A stretch of 64,000 nucleotides of DNA from Chryseobacterium ginsenosidimutans (GCF_030823405.1 NZ_JAUSXC010000001.1:2525001-2589000); one strand, 5' to 3'. Shown: positions 1 to 10,038, numbered from the stretch's first letter. Translations and numbers: made by a program. The notes: generated from the sequence alone by a model not told the origin.

Positions 1-1512
1 AGTCTGTTGTGGATCTTTAATAAACCAGAAAATCGGTGGAGTTTCCTGCTTTTTTGCTTCTACGCCTACCTGATTCAAATACTCAATATAAGGTGTTGGC
101 TGACTTCCTGCAATATATTTGTTATAGAAATCTCTTACTTGAGGATAACCTGTAACAGCTACCAATTCATCAATTAATTTATCATCTTTGAAAGGTTTGT
201 TTTCGCCAAATCTTTGAGATAACTTTCTGATCATATCGCGGTAACCCATTTCACCGTTTGACAGTTTTCTTAGTTCTATATCAAGACACATCGCCAAAAG
301 CGCCCCTTTTTCGTAAACATTTCTGTACTGATCTTTATATTCGTCTTTAAGAACATTTTTACTCATCACCGTGAAAGGCATGGTGTCGTTATAGTTCTTA
401 GAGTTGGTAATTTTTTCGTTCATTCTTTTAAGGAATTCATCTTTGTTGATCAATCCTTCCTGAATCTGAAATAAATTGGCAAAATATTCGGTTCCGCCTT
501 CATACATCCAAAGGTGTTGAGACATTTTCGGATCTGCATAATCGAAATAGTGAATTTCTTCCGAATGCGTTTTCAAAGGATTTACCGTGTGGAAAAATTC
601 ATGGGAAACTACATCGGTAATTGTTTTGTCAATCGCTTCTTTCGGCATCATTTCAGGTAAAACAACACTTGTAGATTCGTGATGTTCGAGTGCTCCGAAA
701 CCTTTGATTTGCGGTTCACCAGTTCCTGAAAGATAAAGCATGATCGCATATTTCTTATTGGTATTCATATCACCCAAAAATTTCTTCTGAGCTACGACCA
801 TTTTTTCCAGGTTTTCTTTAAAATCTGCTGCTTTATACTTTCCTGTGGGAGAATAAACACCCAAAACAAGATCCATTCCGCCTGCATTGAAGGTAATGTA
901 ATCTGGTTTTGAGTACATTAGCGGAGAATCGGTTACTTTGGCATAATTTGCCAGAGTAAAAGTGTCTGTAGATTCGGATTTATCTTGGTCTACCAAGGCT
1001 GTTGTTCCGTAAAAATCAGTCGGTTTCTGGATTACTAATTGATAAGGAACATCTTGCATATTGTCGATGTATCCTACAAAACCATGGGTATTTACAAGGT
1101 AAATTTTTCCCTGCTCAATATCTGTTCCTGAAGGTGAAAATACAGCTTTATGTTTTGATGTATCCATTTCATCATCAAAACTGTCATTTACGAGATAAGT
1201 GATTTTAGTTAAATTTTGAGCATTTTTTAATGAATAGGTGTTATCATTAACTTTCGTGAAAGTCAATTCTTTTCCTTTATTATCAAAAAACTTGATGCCT
1301 TCCACGAATCTTCCATAATCATCTATAGAATAAGTTCCGGGAACAGTTTTGGGAAAATGGAATTTCACATCTCCGGATTTCATCTTTGGAAACTCCATCG
1401 TCACGGCAACTTTATCATCTTTTACATTCACAAGATCAATTGTCGTTTTGATAGACTGAGCATTAACTAAAAAGGTCGTTAAAACTCCTAAACTTAGTGC
1501 TATTTTTTTCAT
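1..1512 (-). CDS. M61 family metallopeptidase (glycyl aminopeptidase-like), 3' end outside the window
   Basis: Secreted zinc aminopeptidase of the M61 family, partial: the reading frame opens at the ATG ending at 1512 and is still open at base 1, giving 504 visible residues. The N-terminus is a short signal peptide (MKKIALSLGVLTTFLVNAQ), so the enzyme is exported. An HEFFH zinc-binding motif lies at residues 304-308, preceded by the family's N-terminal beta domain. A PDZ domain usually follows in this family and would lie beyond the window edge. It stands beside another secreted metallopeptidase (M1) on the same strand, with 150 bases and a terminator between them, so both may serve extracellular peptide use. 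The substrate cannot be told from sequence. Confidence 0.9.
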   Translation of the reverse strand, partial: MKKIALSLGVLTTFLVNAQSIKTTIDLVNVKDDKVAVTMEFPKMKSGDVKFHFPKTVPGTYSIDDYGRFVEGIKFFDNKGKELTFTKVNDNTYSLKNAQNLTKITYLVNDSFDDEMDTSKHKAVFSPSGTDIEQGKIYLVNTHGFVGYIDNMQDVPYQLVIQKPTDFYGTTALVDQDKSESTDTFTLANYAKVTDSPLMYSKPDYITFNAGGMDLVLGVYSPTGKYKAADFKENLEKMVVAQKKFLGDMNTNKKYAIMLYLSGTGEPQIKGFGALEHHESTSVVLPEMMPKEAIDKTITDVVSHEFFHTVNPLKTHSEEIHYFDYADPKMSQHLWMYEGGTEYFANLFQIQEGLINKDEFLKRMNEKITNSKNYNDTMPFTVMSKNVLKDEYKDQYRNVYEKGALLAMCLDIELRKLSNGEMGYRDMIRKLSQRFGENKPFKDDKLIDELVAVTGYPQVRDFYNKYIAGSQPTPYIEYLNQVGVEAKKQETPPIFWFIKDPQQT

Positions 1513-1627
1513 TGAGTTTAATTTATAGTTAAATAGTTGCTGAAAAATCAATTTTGTTACGAATCTTTATATTAAACTTTTCTTAAAAAATTAAAGTAAT
1601 TAATATAAATCGGAAAAAACAAAAAAG

Positions 1628-1660
1628 AAAAGGCAAAACTGATATTTGATTTGCCTTTTT
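1628..1660 (-). terminator. Rho-independent terminator of the M1 peptidase gene
   Basis: AAAAGGCAAA and TTTGCCTTTT pair around a 12-base loop. Read on the minus strand this follows the M1 peptidase stop and is followed by T-rich sequence. Confidence 0.6.
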
Positions 1661-1664
1661 ATTT

Positions 1665-3293
1665 TTATTTAACTCTCTTATAATCAATGTAGTAATTCTT
1701 GTTAAATTCTACCGGATTGCCTTTCTTAAGTTTTACGGTCTGCCATTGCTCGGTTGGATTAATGTTTGTATCACCAACTATAATCGGAAGTTTTAAATTT
1801 TTAATCACATTGGTGTATCGGAATTTTATCTCTTCTCCCTTTTGAGAATATTCTAAAACAGGAACTTTTGTTGTTCTCAGATATTGATTAAAAATACTTG
1901 AAAAATCAATTCCAGATTTCTTTGAAATATAGTTCTCAATTTGTTCTGTTGTTACCGTACGATGATAAAAATCTTTGTTGATACCTCTTAAAATCTCTCT
2001 GAACTTTTCATCATTATTGATAACCTGGCGAATCGTATGCAGCATACTTGCTCCCTTCGGATACATATCACCGCTTCCTTCGTTTCTCACTCCATATTTG
2101 CCGATAATGGGAACATCGTTATCGACTGTTTTATGGATTCCCTGCATATAAATGTCTGCAGATTTTTTATCCATAAACTTTTCCGTAAAAAGAACTTCGG
2201 AGTACATGGTAAAGCCTTCGTGAACCCACATATCAGCTTGATCCTTCGCTGTAATATTATTGGCAAACCATTCATGACCGCTTTCGTGAATAATAATATA
2301 ATCCCAGTTTAAGCCGACTCCTGTTCCTGAAAGGTCGTTTCCAAGATATCCATTTTGGTAACCGTTTCCATAGGCAACACTGCTTTGATGTTCCATACCA
2401 AGATATGGTGAATCTACCAATTTATAAGAGTCTTCATAGAAAGGATATGGCCCGAACCAATATTCAAATGCGGACATCATCGGTTTTACCTGCTGAAACT
2501 GTTTTTTAGCTTTATCTAAATTATAATCCAACACCCAGTAATCCAGATCCAGTTTTCCCTTTTCTCCACTGAAAGTATCTTTAAAATTCACATATTTCCC
2601 GATATTCGGGATAATAGAATAAGCGTTGATCGGGTTTTTAACTTCCCAAGTGTAAGCCATCTTATCACCTTGAGCTTTTTTATCGATTAATCGTCCGTTT
2701 CCGACTCCTACAAGATCTTTCGGGGTAATAATTTTCATCACGACCCCGTTATCAGGTTCGTCGCTCCAAATATCTTTTGTAGGTAACCAGATTGAAGCTC
2801 CGATTCCTTCATCGGCAACGCTCATCCACGGATTTCCGTTTTTATCTTTTGTAAAAACCCAGCCTCCGTCCCATGGCGCACGCTTTGCAATCGTAGGATT
2901 TCCGGAATACGTAACATCAATCGTATACTTTTCGCCTTTTTTGAAGTTTTTGTTTGTTCTAATCCATATAAAATCGCCGTCTTGTTTGTAATCGGCAATC
3001 GGGAAGCTTCCTTCTACTTTATCAGCTTTCATCGGCTGCTGAAGATCGATCTGAAAAGTAGGATTTGTAACATCTTTGATGATCTCAAAACTGATTTTAT
3101 TGTTTCCTTTAATACTTTTCTGAGCAAAATCTGGTTCTACAGAAAGATCATATTTCTTCACATCCCAAAAATTTCGGAATTCTGTGTTAGAACCTTTTAA
3201 AGTGTCCTGTTTGGTAAAAACTTTATCTTTTTCGAAGAATTGCCCGAAAACTAATCCTGAAGCAAATAAAATTGTATACGAAAGCTTTTTCAT
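1665..3293 (-). CDS. Secreted M1 family metallopeptidase
   Basis: Zinc aminopeptidase of the M1 (gluzincin) family, 542 residues. A signal peptide (about residues 1-18, ending near VFGQ) sends it to the periplasm or outside. The zinc site is complete: HESGH at 336-340 and the third ligand E359 in WVHEGF, the classical HExxH-18-E spacing. Upstream of it, YLGMEH is the counterpart of the substrate-binding GAMEN motif. The protein is shorter than the 850-900 residues of PepN-type enzymes because the C-terminal helical domain is missing, which is common for flavobacterial secreted M1 enzymes. A -7 box lies 21 bases upstream of the ATG. Expected role: trimming N-terminal residues from peptides. 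Confidence 0.92.
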   Translation of the reverse strand: MKKLSYTILFASGLVFGQFFEKDKVFTKQDTLKGSNTEFRNFWDVKKYDLSVEPDFAQKSIKGNNKISFEIIKDVTNPTFQIDLQQPMKADKVEGSFPIADYKQDGDFIWIRTNKNFKKGEKYTIDVTYSGNPTIAKRAPWDGGWVFTKDKNGNPWMSVADEGIGASIWLPTKDIWSDEPDNGVVMKIITPKDLVGVGNGRLIDKKAQGDKMAYTWEVKNPINAYSIIPNIGKYVNFKDTFSGEKGKLDLDYWVLDYNLDKAKKQFQQVKPMMSAFEYWFGPYPFYEDSYKLVDSPYLGMEHQSSVAYGNGYQNGYLGNDLSGTGVGLNWDYIIIHESGHEWFANNITAKDQADMWVHEGFTMYSEVLFTEKFMDKKSADIYMQGIHKTVDNDVPIIGKYGVRNEGSGDMYPKGASMLHTIRQVINNDEKFREILRGINKDFYHRTVTTEQIENYISKKSGIDFSSIFNQYLRTTKVPVLEYSQKGEEIKFRYTNVIKNLKLPIIVGDTNINPTEQWQTVKLKKGNPVEFNKNYYIDYKRVK

Positions 3294-3313
3294 TGAAATT
3301 AAATTAATCTTTC

Positions 3314-3321
3314 CAAAAATA
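3314..3321 (-). promoter_or_regulatory. Bacteroidetes -7 box for the M1 peptidase gene
   Basis: Minus strand reads TATTTTTG, matching TAnnTTTG, 21 bases before the ATG. No convincing -33 TTG was found. Confidence 0.4.
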
Positions 3322-3389
3322 GAAAATTTAATATCAACTGTAATAAAAAATCGTTGAAGATGTAAAATGGGATATTTAGAAACCCTGAG

Positions 3390-3887
3390 TTAATTGTTTT
3401 CTACGATATTCTTGAATGTGTTAAAATCAATCTTATTGTCATTTGTAATATCAATAAAGAATTTTGTTTGCCAGCTTTTTGTTTTCCCGGCTTGTTTATT
3501 TTCCGGTTCATCCCAATTCGGGTAGATGCGAAAGCCTCGTTTGCCTTCTTTTTGATCAGAAAGAATTTGTTTTTCTGCTAAAATCTTCTTCGGGAAAATA
3601 AAGAATCCGGATTGGGTATTGAGTTCTGCTGCAATAATATAGAAATCAAAATCGTCGGAAATGTTGAAAGGTTCTGTGTTTCCTTCAGAATTTCTTTTCC
3701 ATAAAGTTACAAACTGACCGTTTTTTGTGGGAGTGATTTTCGCTTTTCGAAATTTAATTTTAAAATTGTTAAGCAAAAAATTATATCCGAAATATTCTTT
3801 GCATTCCAAATCAGCTTCAATATTCGAAATATTTAACTGTAAAATTTTAAAAACAGCATATTCAATTCGGCTTAATTCTTTGATCAT
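3390..3887 (-). CDS. MepB-like protein
   Basis: 165-residue cytoplasmic protein of the MepB family (named after a gene in the staphylococcal mepRAB locus; biochemical function unknown). Family-like features are the central FVTLWKRN stretch, a predicted beta-rich core with an FIFPKK segment, and the late GKRGFRIYPNWD motif followed by a tryptophan/lysine stretch. There is no signal peptide or membrane segment. It lies 40 bases downstream of tatC on the same strand and may be read through from it. No mepA-type MATE transporter or mepR regulator is adjacent, so the name should not be taken to imply drug resistance here. Confidence 0.75.
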   Translation of the reverse strand: MIKELSRIEYAVFKILQLNISNIEADLECKEYFGYNFLLNNFKIKFRKAKITPTKNGQFVTLWKRNSEGNTEPFNISDDFDFYIIAAELNTQSGFFIFPKKILAEKQILSDQKEGKRGFRIYPNWDEPENKQAGKTKSWQTKFFIDITNDNKIDFNTFKNIVENN

Positions 3888-3927
3888 TTTTTAGTTAAAC
3901 TTAAATATAAGCCAATTTCAGCCTGAA

Positions 3928-4755
3928 TTATTTTTGAACAACAGGTAAATTTCCAGCTGCTTTCTGAACTTTTTTATACGTATAAGAACACATCAAAATA
4001 CTGAATTCGTACAATAAAAGCAATGGTAAAGCTGCCATCATCATGCTTAAAACATCTGCAGGAGTTATAATCGCAGCAACAACCATTATTAAAACAATGG
4101 CGTGACGACGGTAAGTTCTCATAAACATCGGGGTCAAAATTCCGATAGTTGTAAGGAAATAAATAAGAACAGGGAAAAGGAAAATTACTCCCATACCCAA
4201 AATCACCTGTAAAAATAAGGTTGTATAATCGCTCAGATCATAAAGAGGAACAATGATATCTGAAATTTTGAAGATAACACCAAAATTAATAGCAAAAGGA
4301 AGAATTAAAAAATATCCGCATAAAACACCTGTCATAAACAAAATCCAGACAGAATTGATAATAAAGATCGAATTTTTTCTTTCTTTAGGGTGTAAAGCAG
4401 GGCTGATAAATCTCCAAAGTTCCCAGACAATATAAGGAAAGGCTGCAACAATGCCTCCAAAAATAGAAACCGCCATCATTACATTAAACTGCTGATAAAG
4501 TTTGCTCGCTCGAACAGGAAAATCTTTCGGAAGGTGAATGCTGTCTTCGCCCAGGATTATTCGTGAAAAATGATTAACCACCTCAAAAGTAGGAAAATTG
4601 TTTCTGGTAGGGCCAAAAAAGATATGATCCATGATCCAGTTGATATTAAAGCCTACAGCAAAAGCAGCAATAATAATAGCAATGATAGAACGTACGAGAT
4701 GACCTCTTAATTCTCCAATATGCCCAAGAAAGGACATGTCTTTACCTTCACTCAC
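3928..4755 (-). CDS. tatC: Twin-arginine translocase subunit TatC
   Basis: 275-residue inner-membrane protein and the signal-peptide-recognising core of the Tat system, which exports folded proteins with twin-arginine signals. The N-terminal cytoplasmic segment contains FLGHIGELRGHL, the TatC counterpart of the conserved HLEELR region. Six hydrophobic segments follow, with the conserved FPYIVWELWRFISPAL stretch between TM1 and TM2. Length is slightly over the usual 240-260 because of an insertion in the first periplasmic loop. TatA/TatB are not adjacent. The gene follows the kdsD-like gene by about 90 bases in the same direction. Confidence 0.95.
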   Translation of the reverse strand: MSEGKDMSFLGHIGELRGHLVRSIIAIIIAAFAVGFNINWIMDHIFFGPTRNNFPTFEVVNHFSRIILGEDSIHLPKDFPVRASKLYQQFNVMMAVSIFGGIVAAFPYIVWELWRFISPALHPKERKNSIFIINSVWILFMTGVLCGYFLILPFAINFGVIFKISDIIVPLYDLSDYTTLFLQVILGMGVIFLFPVLIYFLTTIGILTPMFMRTYRRHAIVLIMVVAAIITPADVLSMMMAALPLLLLYEFSILMCSYTYKKVQKAAGNLPVVQK

Positions 4756-4846
4756 AGAATAATATTTTTTAAGGACTCAAATTTATGAAAAAACTTTCAC
4801 TAAAATAGGAAGTTATGAAATGGAAATGGCAAGTTTAATATTCGTC

Positions 4847-5806
4847 TTAATTAATTCCTTCATCCAACAATTTATGAAGGTCGATAATTCCGAAATATTT
4901 TCCGTTTTCCGTTACAATAAGCTGTCCGATATTGTTGTCTTTTAAAACTTTCATCGCTTCTTTTGCCAAAGCTGTTCTTTCAATAGTCTTTGGGTTTGCA
5001 GACATAATATCTTTAGCCAAAACCTTAGATATATCGTCCCCTTTCATTAGCATTCTTCTCAAATCTCCGTCGGTAATGACACCGATAATTTCATTTTCCT
5101 TTGTTACAACAGTGATTCCATGTCTCGAGCTGCTGATTGAAATAATAACATCTTTAACAGTTTCATGTTCTGTAACTTGGGGTTTTTGAGAAGAAAGAAA
5201 ATCGTCAACTTTTGAAATTAAATTTTTTCCTAAACTTCCACCGGGATGAAATTTTGCAAAATCATTTGCCTTAAAATCATTCATTTCCATTAAAGATACC
5301 GCCAAAGCATCTCCAAGAGCCATTTGCAAAGTTGTTGAACTTGTAGGAGCGAGCTTGTTTGGGCAGGCTTCCATATCAACGTGAGTATCTAAAATAACGT
5401 CAGAATATTCAGCAAGTTTACTTGATTTATTTCCTGTCATGCCTATTAATGCAGAAGAATAATCTTTTAAATAAGGAACAAGATTTACAATTTCAGGTGA
5501 ATTTCCGGAATTTGAAATACATAAAACCACATCCTGCTTCTGAATGACACCCAAATCTCCATGAATAGCTTCTGAAGCATGAAGAAACTGTGAAGGGGTT
5601 CCTGTAGAATTTAACGTAGCCACAATTTTATTTCCAACATGGGCAGATTTTCCGATTCCTACAACAATAAGTTTGCCTTTTGCAGCTTGAATGATCTCCA
5701 CAGCTTTTACAAAATCATCATCGATCCTGTCTTTAAGCTTTTCAAGTTCCGAAATTTCTATTTCTAAGGTTGTTCTCGCAATTGTAATAATATTGGCTTT
5801 TTCCAT
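4847..5806 (-). CDS. kdsD: KpsF/GutQ-type sugar-phosphate isomerase (arabinose-5-phosphate isomerase)
   Basis: Probable D-arabinose-5-phosphate isomerase, converting ribulose-5-phosphate to arabinose-5-phosphate, the first step towards KDO for lipopolysaccharide. An N-terminal SIS domain (about residues 30-170, with ISNSGNSPEIV and the signature STTLQMALGDALAVSLM) is followed by two CBS domains, the usual KdsD architecture at the usual length (319 residues). I chose the ATG ending at 5806; a TTG seven codons upstream is also in frame but is a less likely start. Divergent from recQ across 153 bases. The other KDO genes are not visible in the window. Confidence 0.9.
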   Translation of the reverse strand: MEKANIITIARTTLEIEISELEKLKDRIDDDFVKAVEIIQAAKGKLIVVGIGKSAHVGNKIVATLNSTGTPSQFLHASEAIHGDLGVIQKQDVVLCISNSGNSPEIVNLVPYLKDYSSALIGMTGNKSSKLAEYSDVILDTHVDMEACPNKLAPTSSTTLQMALGDALAVSLMEMNDFKANDFAKFHPGGSLGKNLISKVDDFLSSQKPQVTEHETVKDVIISISSSRHGITVVTKENEIIGVITDGDLRRMLMKGDDISKVLAKDIMSANPKTIERTALAKEAMKVLKDNNIGQLIVTENGKYFGIIDLHKLLDEGIN

Positions 5807-5919
5807 TTTACTTTTATAAGTGTGCAAAAAATTGCTAAAAAAACGTTATATTTAAAAAAGAATATTTTATATAAATTTTATTATAAATTCGTTCGCTTTT
5901 ATTTTAAGCAAAAAATTCA

Positions 5920-5927
5920 TAACTTTG
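5920..5927 (+). promoter_or_regulatory. -7 box upstream of recQ
   Basis: TAACTTTG matches the Bacteroidetes -7 consensus 32 bases before the recQ ATG. The -33 position has no clear TTG. Confidence 0.4.
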
Positions 5928-5959
5928 GATTAGATGCAAATTTAGCAATAGAAAATTAG

Positions 5960-8164
5960 ATGAGCGCAAAAAAAGCCAATTTATCAGGCGAATTGAAAAA
6001 ATACTTCGGGTTTTCTACTTTTAAGGGACAACAAGAAAAAATCATAGAAAACCTGTTGGAAGGGAAGGATATTTTTGTATTAATGCCGACAGGAGGCGGT
6101 AAATCCTTATGTTATCAGCTTCCGGCACTTATTTCCGAAGGCACGGCAATCGTAGTTTCTCCTTTAATCGCATTAATGAAAAATCAGGTGGATGCCGTGA
6201 ACGGCCTTTCTTCTGAAGACGGAGTAGCACATGTTTTAAATTCATCATTAAATAAAACGCAGACCAAGCAGGTTTTCGACGATATTAAAAGTGGTAAAAC
6301 AAAACTGTTGTATGTAGCCCCGGAATCCTTGATTAAGGAAGATTATTTAGAGTTTCTGAAAGATGTTAAAATATCTTTCGTTGCTATTGACGAGGCACAC
6401 TGTATTTCAGAATGGGGACATGATTTCAGACCCGAATACAGAAATTTGAAATCGATTATCGACAAAATTGCAGATGTTCCTGTGATTGCTTTAACAGCAA
6501 CGGCAACTCCCAAAGTTCAGGATGATATCCAAAAAACTTTAGGAATGAGTAATGCGTTGGTTTTCAAAGAAAGTTTCAACAGACCGAATCTTTACTATGA
6601 AGTACAGCCAAAAGTAAATGTAGATAAAGAAATCGTAAGATTTATCAGCCAAAATAAAGGAAAGTCAGGAATTGTCTACTGCTTGAGCCGAAGAAAAGTT
6701 GAGGAATTTGCTCAGCTTTTGCAGGTAAACGGAATCAATGCTTTACCTTATCATGCTGGTCTTGACCAAAAAATAAGAGTAGCCAATCAGGATAAATTTC
6801 TGATGGAAGAAGCTGATGTAATTGTAGCAACCATCGCTTTCGGGATGGGAATCGATAAACCTGATGTGCGATTCGTGATTCATTACGATTTTCCAAAATC
6901 ATTGGAAAGTTATTATCAGGAAACGGGTCGTGCAGGCCGGGATGGAGGAGAGGGCCACTGTTTGGCATTCTACGATCCGAAAGACATTGAAAAACTGGAA
7001 AAATTCCTGGCTCAAAAGCCTGTTTCCGAAAGAGAAATCGGATTACAGCTTTTGAATGAAGTGGTTGGCTATGCCGAAACTTCCATGAGCAGAAGACAAT
7101 ATATTTTATATTATTTTGGTGAGAATTTTGATCCGATCAAAGGAGACGGAGCAAAAATGTGCGATAATTCCTCAAATCCTCCAAAACTGAAAGATGCAAC
7201 CGGTGATTTGGAGAAAGTTCTTGCATTAATAAATGATACAGGTGAAAAATTTAAATCTAAGGATTTGATTTCTGTAATTGTAGGAAAAGAAAATGCAGTA
7301 ACAAAGTCTTATAAACTTGAGCAAAATTCTTACTTCGGCTTTGGAAAAGAGAAAACAGAAAATCACTGGAAGACAATTTTAAGACAGGCTACCGTTCAGA
7401 ATTTTTTACAAAAAGATATTGAGACTTATGGCGTTTTAAAAATGTCTGAAAAAGGAAAACAGTCTTTAAATAACAAATTGGAACAACCTTTTTTAATAGC
7501 TGAAGATAGGGAGTTTGATCTTTCTCAGACCAAAGCAGAAAGTGATCAGATTCAGTTGCAGTCTGCAGGCGGATTGGATCAGACCTTATTCAATTTATTA
7601 AAAGAGTTAAGAAAAAAAGTTGCTAAAAAGCACGGAATTCCTCCTTATACTGTTTTTATGGATCCGAGTTTGGAAGATATGACGGTTCAGTATCCGATTA
7701 CGGTAGAAGAAATAGCAAAAATCTACGGCGTTGGTGAAGGAAAAGCTAAAAAATATGGTAAAGAATTTGCAGATTTTATCAGTAAATATGTAGAAGACAA
7801 TAATATTGAACGTACTCAGGATATGGTGCTGAAGCAGGTTGCAAACAAATCCAGCCACAAAGTTTTCATCATTCAGAGTACGGATAAAAAAATAGACCTT
7901 GAAGATATTGCAAGAGCCAAAAACATTTCAATGGATGAGTTGTTGAAAGAAATGGAACGTATTGTTTATCAGGGAACCAAATTAAATATTGATTACTATA
8001 TCGAAGATAACTTTGATGAAGATATTGTGGACGGATTTATGGAATTCATGAACGAATCCGATAGCGACAGTATGAAAATCCTGCTTGATGAATTTGGTGA
8101 CGAGCTTTCTGATGAAGAAGTGAGAATGTTGAGAATAAAATTCATCAGCGATGTTGCAAACTAA
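5960..8164 (+). CDS. recQ: ATP-dependent DNA helicase RecQ
   Basis: 734-residue 3'-5' superfamily 2 DNA helicase acting in recombination and replication-fork repair. Walker A MPTGGGKS has its lysine at residue 48, and the DEAH box is at 144-147 (AIDEAHCISEWGHDFRPEY). Motif VI is ETGRAGRDG. A zinc/winged-helix RQC region and an HRDC domain (about residues 535-610) follow, then an acidic C-terminal extension of roughly 120 residues beyond the typical E. coli length. RecQ zinc domains usually have four cysteines. Only one obvious cysteine (KMCDNSS) remains at the expected place here, so zinc binding looks reduced or lost. Monocistronic, followed by a terminator. Confidence 0.95.
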   Translation: MSAKKANLSGELKKYFGFSTFKGQQEKIIENLLEGKDIFVLMPTGGGKSLCYQLPALISEGTAIVVSPLIALMKNQVDAVNGLSSEDGVAHVLNSSLNKTQTKQVFDDIKSGKTKLLYVAPESLIKEDYLEFLKDVKISFVAIDEAHCISEWGHDFRPEYRNLKSIIDKIADVPVIALTATATPKVQDDIQKTLGMSNALVFKESFNRPNLYYEVQPKVNVDKEIVRFISQNKGKSGIVYCLSRRKVEEFAQLLQVNGINALPYHAGLDQKIRVANQDKFLMEEADVIVATIAFGMGIDKPDVRFVIHYDFPKSLESYYQETGRAGRDGGEGHCLAFYDPKDIEKLEKFLAQKPVSEREIGLQLLNEVVGYAETSMSRRQYILYYFGENFDPIKGDGAKMCDNSSNPPKLKDATGDLEKVLALINDTGEKFKSKDLISVIVGKENAVTKSYKLEQNSYFGFGKEKTENHWKTILRQATVQNFLQKDIETYGVLKMSEKGKQSLNNKLEQPFLIAEDREFDLSQTKAESDQIQLQSAGGLDQTLFNLLKELRKKVAKKHGIPPYTVFMDPSLEDMTVQYPITVEEIAKIYGVGEGKAKKYGKEFADFISKYVEDNNIERTQDMVLKQVANKSSHKVFIIQSTDKKIDLEDIARAKNISMDELLKEMERIVYQGTKLNIDYYIEDNFDEDIVDGFMEFMNESDSDSMKILLDEFGDELSDEEVRMLRIKFISDVAN

Positions 8165-8195
8165 GATGATTTTTTAACGATAACGAAATAATTTT

Positions 8196-8228
8196 GAAGA
8201 AATTCTTCCACGGAAGAGTTTCTTTTTT
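8196..8228 (+). terminator. Terminator after recQ
   Basis: Two 11-base arms (AAGAAATTCTT and AAGAGTTTCTT, one G-U pair) with a 6-base loop, followed by a run of T. Confidence 0.6.
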
Positions 8229-8350
8229 ATTTGACTGAAAAGATAAGAATTGTATTGTCAATTTAAGTGTCGGGAATATTAATGATGTTGTTTGCATTTT
8301 GAAGAGTTGAGATTGAAGGTTAAATAAAACTTTTTACTAACTTTACAGTG

Positions 8351-9433
8351 ATGAAAAAGATTTCTGTCATATTTATTCTGCCGGATTTGGAAACCGGAGG
8401 CGCAGAAAGAATTGTTACCACTATTGTGAATCATCTCTCCCGAGATCGGTTTGAGCCTAAGATTTTGCTTTTACGCAAACAGGGCGGTTATCTTAATTTT
8501 CTTAAAAAAGATGTCGAAATTATTGATGTCAATACAGAAAGAATAAGACATTCTTTAAAACCTATTTTAGCTGAAATTTATAGAAGAAAACCGGATATTG
8601 TATTTTCAGGATATGGTGAAGTGAATGCTTATTTGTCGCTGTTTATAAAGCTTTTTCCTAAGACTAAATTCATTGCCAGAGAAACAAATGTGGTAAGTGA
8701 GCATGTTACCAGAAAGGAAATAAAATTTTTCTATAATTTTTATAATAACTATCACAGAATCATTGCCCAGAGTGATGATATGATGAAGGATCTTACTAAG
8801 AATTTCAGAATAAAATCAGGAAAAATTATAAAAATAAATAACCCTGTTGATTTTGATTTTATAGAAGAGAAATTATTGACTTCAACCAAACCAGAATGTT
8901 TCAAATACAATTACAAAAATGTTGTTGCAATCGGAAACTTATCGGGGAGAAAAGGTTTTGATAATCTATTGAAAGTTTTTTCGCGGCTTAAAAATGAAAA
9001 TATTTTACTTCATATATTAGGTGACGGAAAAGACAAAGAAATGCTGCACCATATGAAAGAATTTCTTGGTCTGAAAAATGTTATTTTTCATGGCAGACAT
9101 GATAATCCGTATCAGTTTTTGAAGTTTGCAGATTTATTTATCCTTTCATCAAGATATGAAGGTTTTCCGAACGTGTTGCTGGAAGCTGGGGCTTGCGGAA
9201 CGTATGCTTTGGCGAACAATTGTCCGGGAGGAATCAACGAAATTATTCAGAACAATATTAATGGAGAAGTTTCTGATATTAATAATCATGAAGATTTTTC
9301 ACAAAAAATAATGAGTATTCTCCATGAAAGTTATGATAAAGATGCTATTAAAAATTCTATTAAATCCAGGTTTTCAAAAAATATTATTTTGGACAGATAT
9401 GAGAAAGTTTTGATGGATGTAATGAATAAATAA
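8351..9433 (+). CDS. GT4-family glycosyltransferase
   Basis: Glycosyltransferase of the GT-B fold, GT4 family, about 360 residues and cytoplasmic. The N-terminal GGAERIV loop (sugar-acceptor side), the central IGNLSGRKGFDNLLKVF motif and the donor-site SSRYEGFPNVLLEAGACG, with its E-x7-E pair, are the usual signatures. It probably transfers a sugar from a nucleotide donor during surface polysaccharide or LPS assembly; donor and acceptor cannot be read from sequence. It stands alone, not inside a visible polysaccharide locus. A GTG one codon upstream of the ATG is an alternative start. TAACTTTA at 8338-8345, a near -7 box with TTG 22 bases before it, is so close that transcription would begin at or next to the ATG. 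Confidence 0.88.
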   Translation: MKKISVIFILPDLETGGAERIVTTIVNHLSRDRFEPKILLLRKQGGYLNFLKKDVEIIDVNTERIRHSLKPILAEIYRRKPDIVFSGYGEVNAYLSLFIKLFPKTKFIARETNVVSEHVTRKEIKFFYNFYNNYHRIIAQSDDMMKDLTKNFRIKSGKIIKINNPVDFDFIEEKLLTSTKPECFKYNYKNVVAIGNLSGRKGFDNLLKVFSRLKNENILLHILGDGKDKEMLHHMKEFLGLKNVIFHGRHDNPYQFLKFADLFILSSRYEGFPNVLLEAGACGTYALANNCPGGINEIIQNNINGEVSDINNHEDFSQKIMSILHESYDKDAIKNSIKSRFSKNIILDRYEKVLMDVMNK

Positions 9434-9565
9434 TCAATGTATAAGGCAATTAAAATGAATTTGCTTTGTGTAATTACCACTTATTTTGTCTTTGTAAATA
9501 TGTTCAGATTTTTATATTTCCTTACATTTGACATTCTTAATCTTATCTAAACTCAATATTCATAC

Positions 9566-9916
9566 ATGAAGAAACTCCCTAAATTAGGATGTACTTGTGA
9601 AAAACCTCCTTTCAATTATGCTGATTTCAGAAATTCCCAATTAGGTATAGATCATACTAACGGAAGATATGCAGAAGTAAGTATTCTGCAATGTAAGCTC
9701 TGTCAAAGAATATGGATTAATTATCTTGTTGAATTTGAACACTATTCTAATTCCGGGAGATGGTACAAAGGGATTGTTGCAAAAAAAGACCTATCACAAA
9801 TTACACCTGAAAATGCCATAGAATATATTGAAAATCTTGAATGGTATCTGTATGGAGGTTCCTTTTTTGAAAGTACAGGAATGTTTGGGCAAGGGAAAGC
9901 TAATGTAGATTTATAG
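9566..9916 (+). CDS. Conserved-looking hypothetical protein with paired cysteines
   Basis: 116 residues, no signal peptide, not recognised. It has an N-terminal CTC pair (C9, C11) and a later CKLC pair (about residues 44-47), a spacing that could bind one zinc ion. Aromatic-rich segments follow (RIWINYLVEFEHYSNSGRW, then EWYLYGGSFFEST). Composition is slightly more AT-rich than neighbouring lpdA. It stands alone between the glycosyltransferase and lpdA. The size and tryptophan/tyrosine content resemble small immunity-type proteins, but there is no toxin gene beside it, so I leave the function open. Confidence 0.7.
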   Translation: MKKLPKLGCTCEKPPFNYADFRNSQLGIDHTNGRYAEVSILQCKLCQRIWINYLVEFEHYSNSGRWYKGIVAKKDLSQITPENAIEYIENLEWYLYGGSFFESTGMFGQGKANVDL

Positions 9917-10038
9917 CGTTTTTATATTATATTAAAGCTTCTATTTAAATTTGACAAATCTCACTTTCTCACTTGGTAATTAATCAGTAAATTTGTAATA
10001 ATTAAGTAAGATAATAATAAACAAATTCATAAAATAAC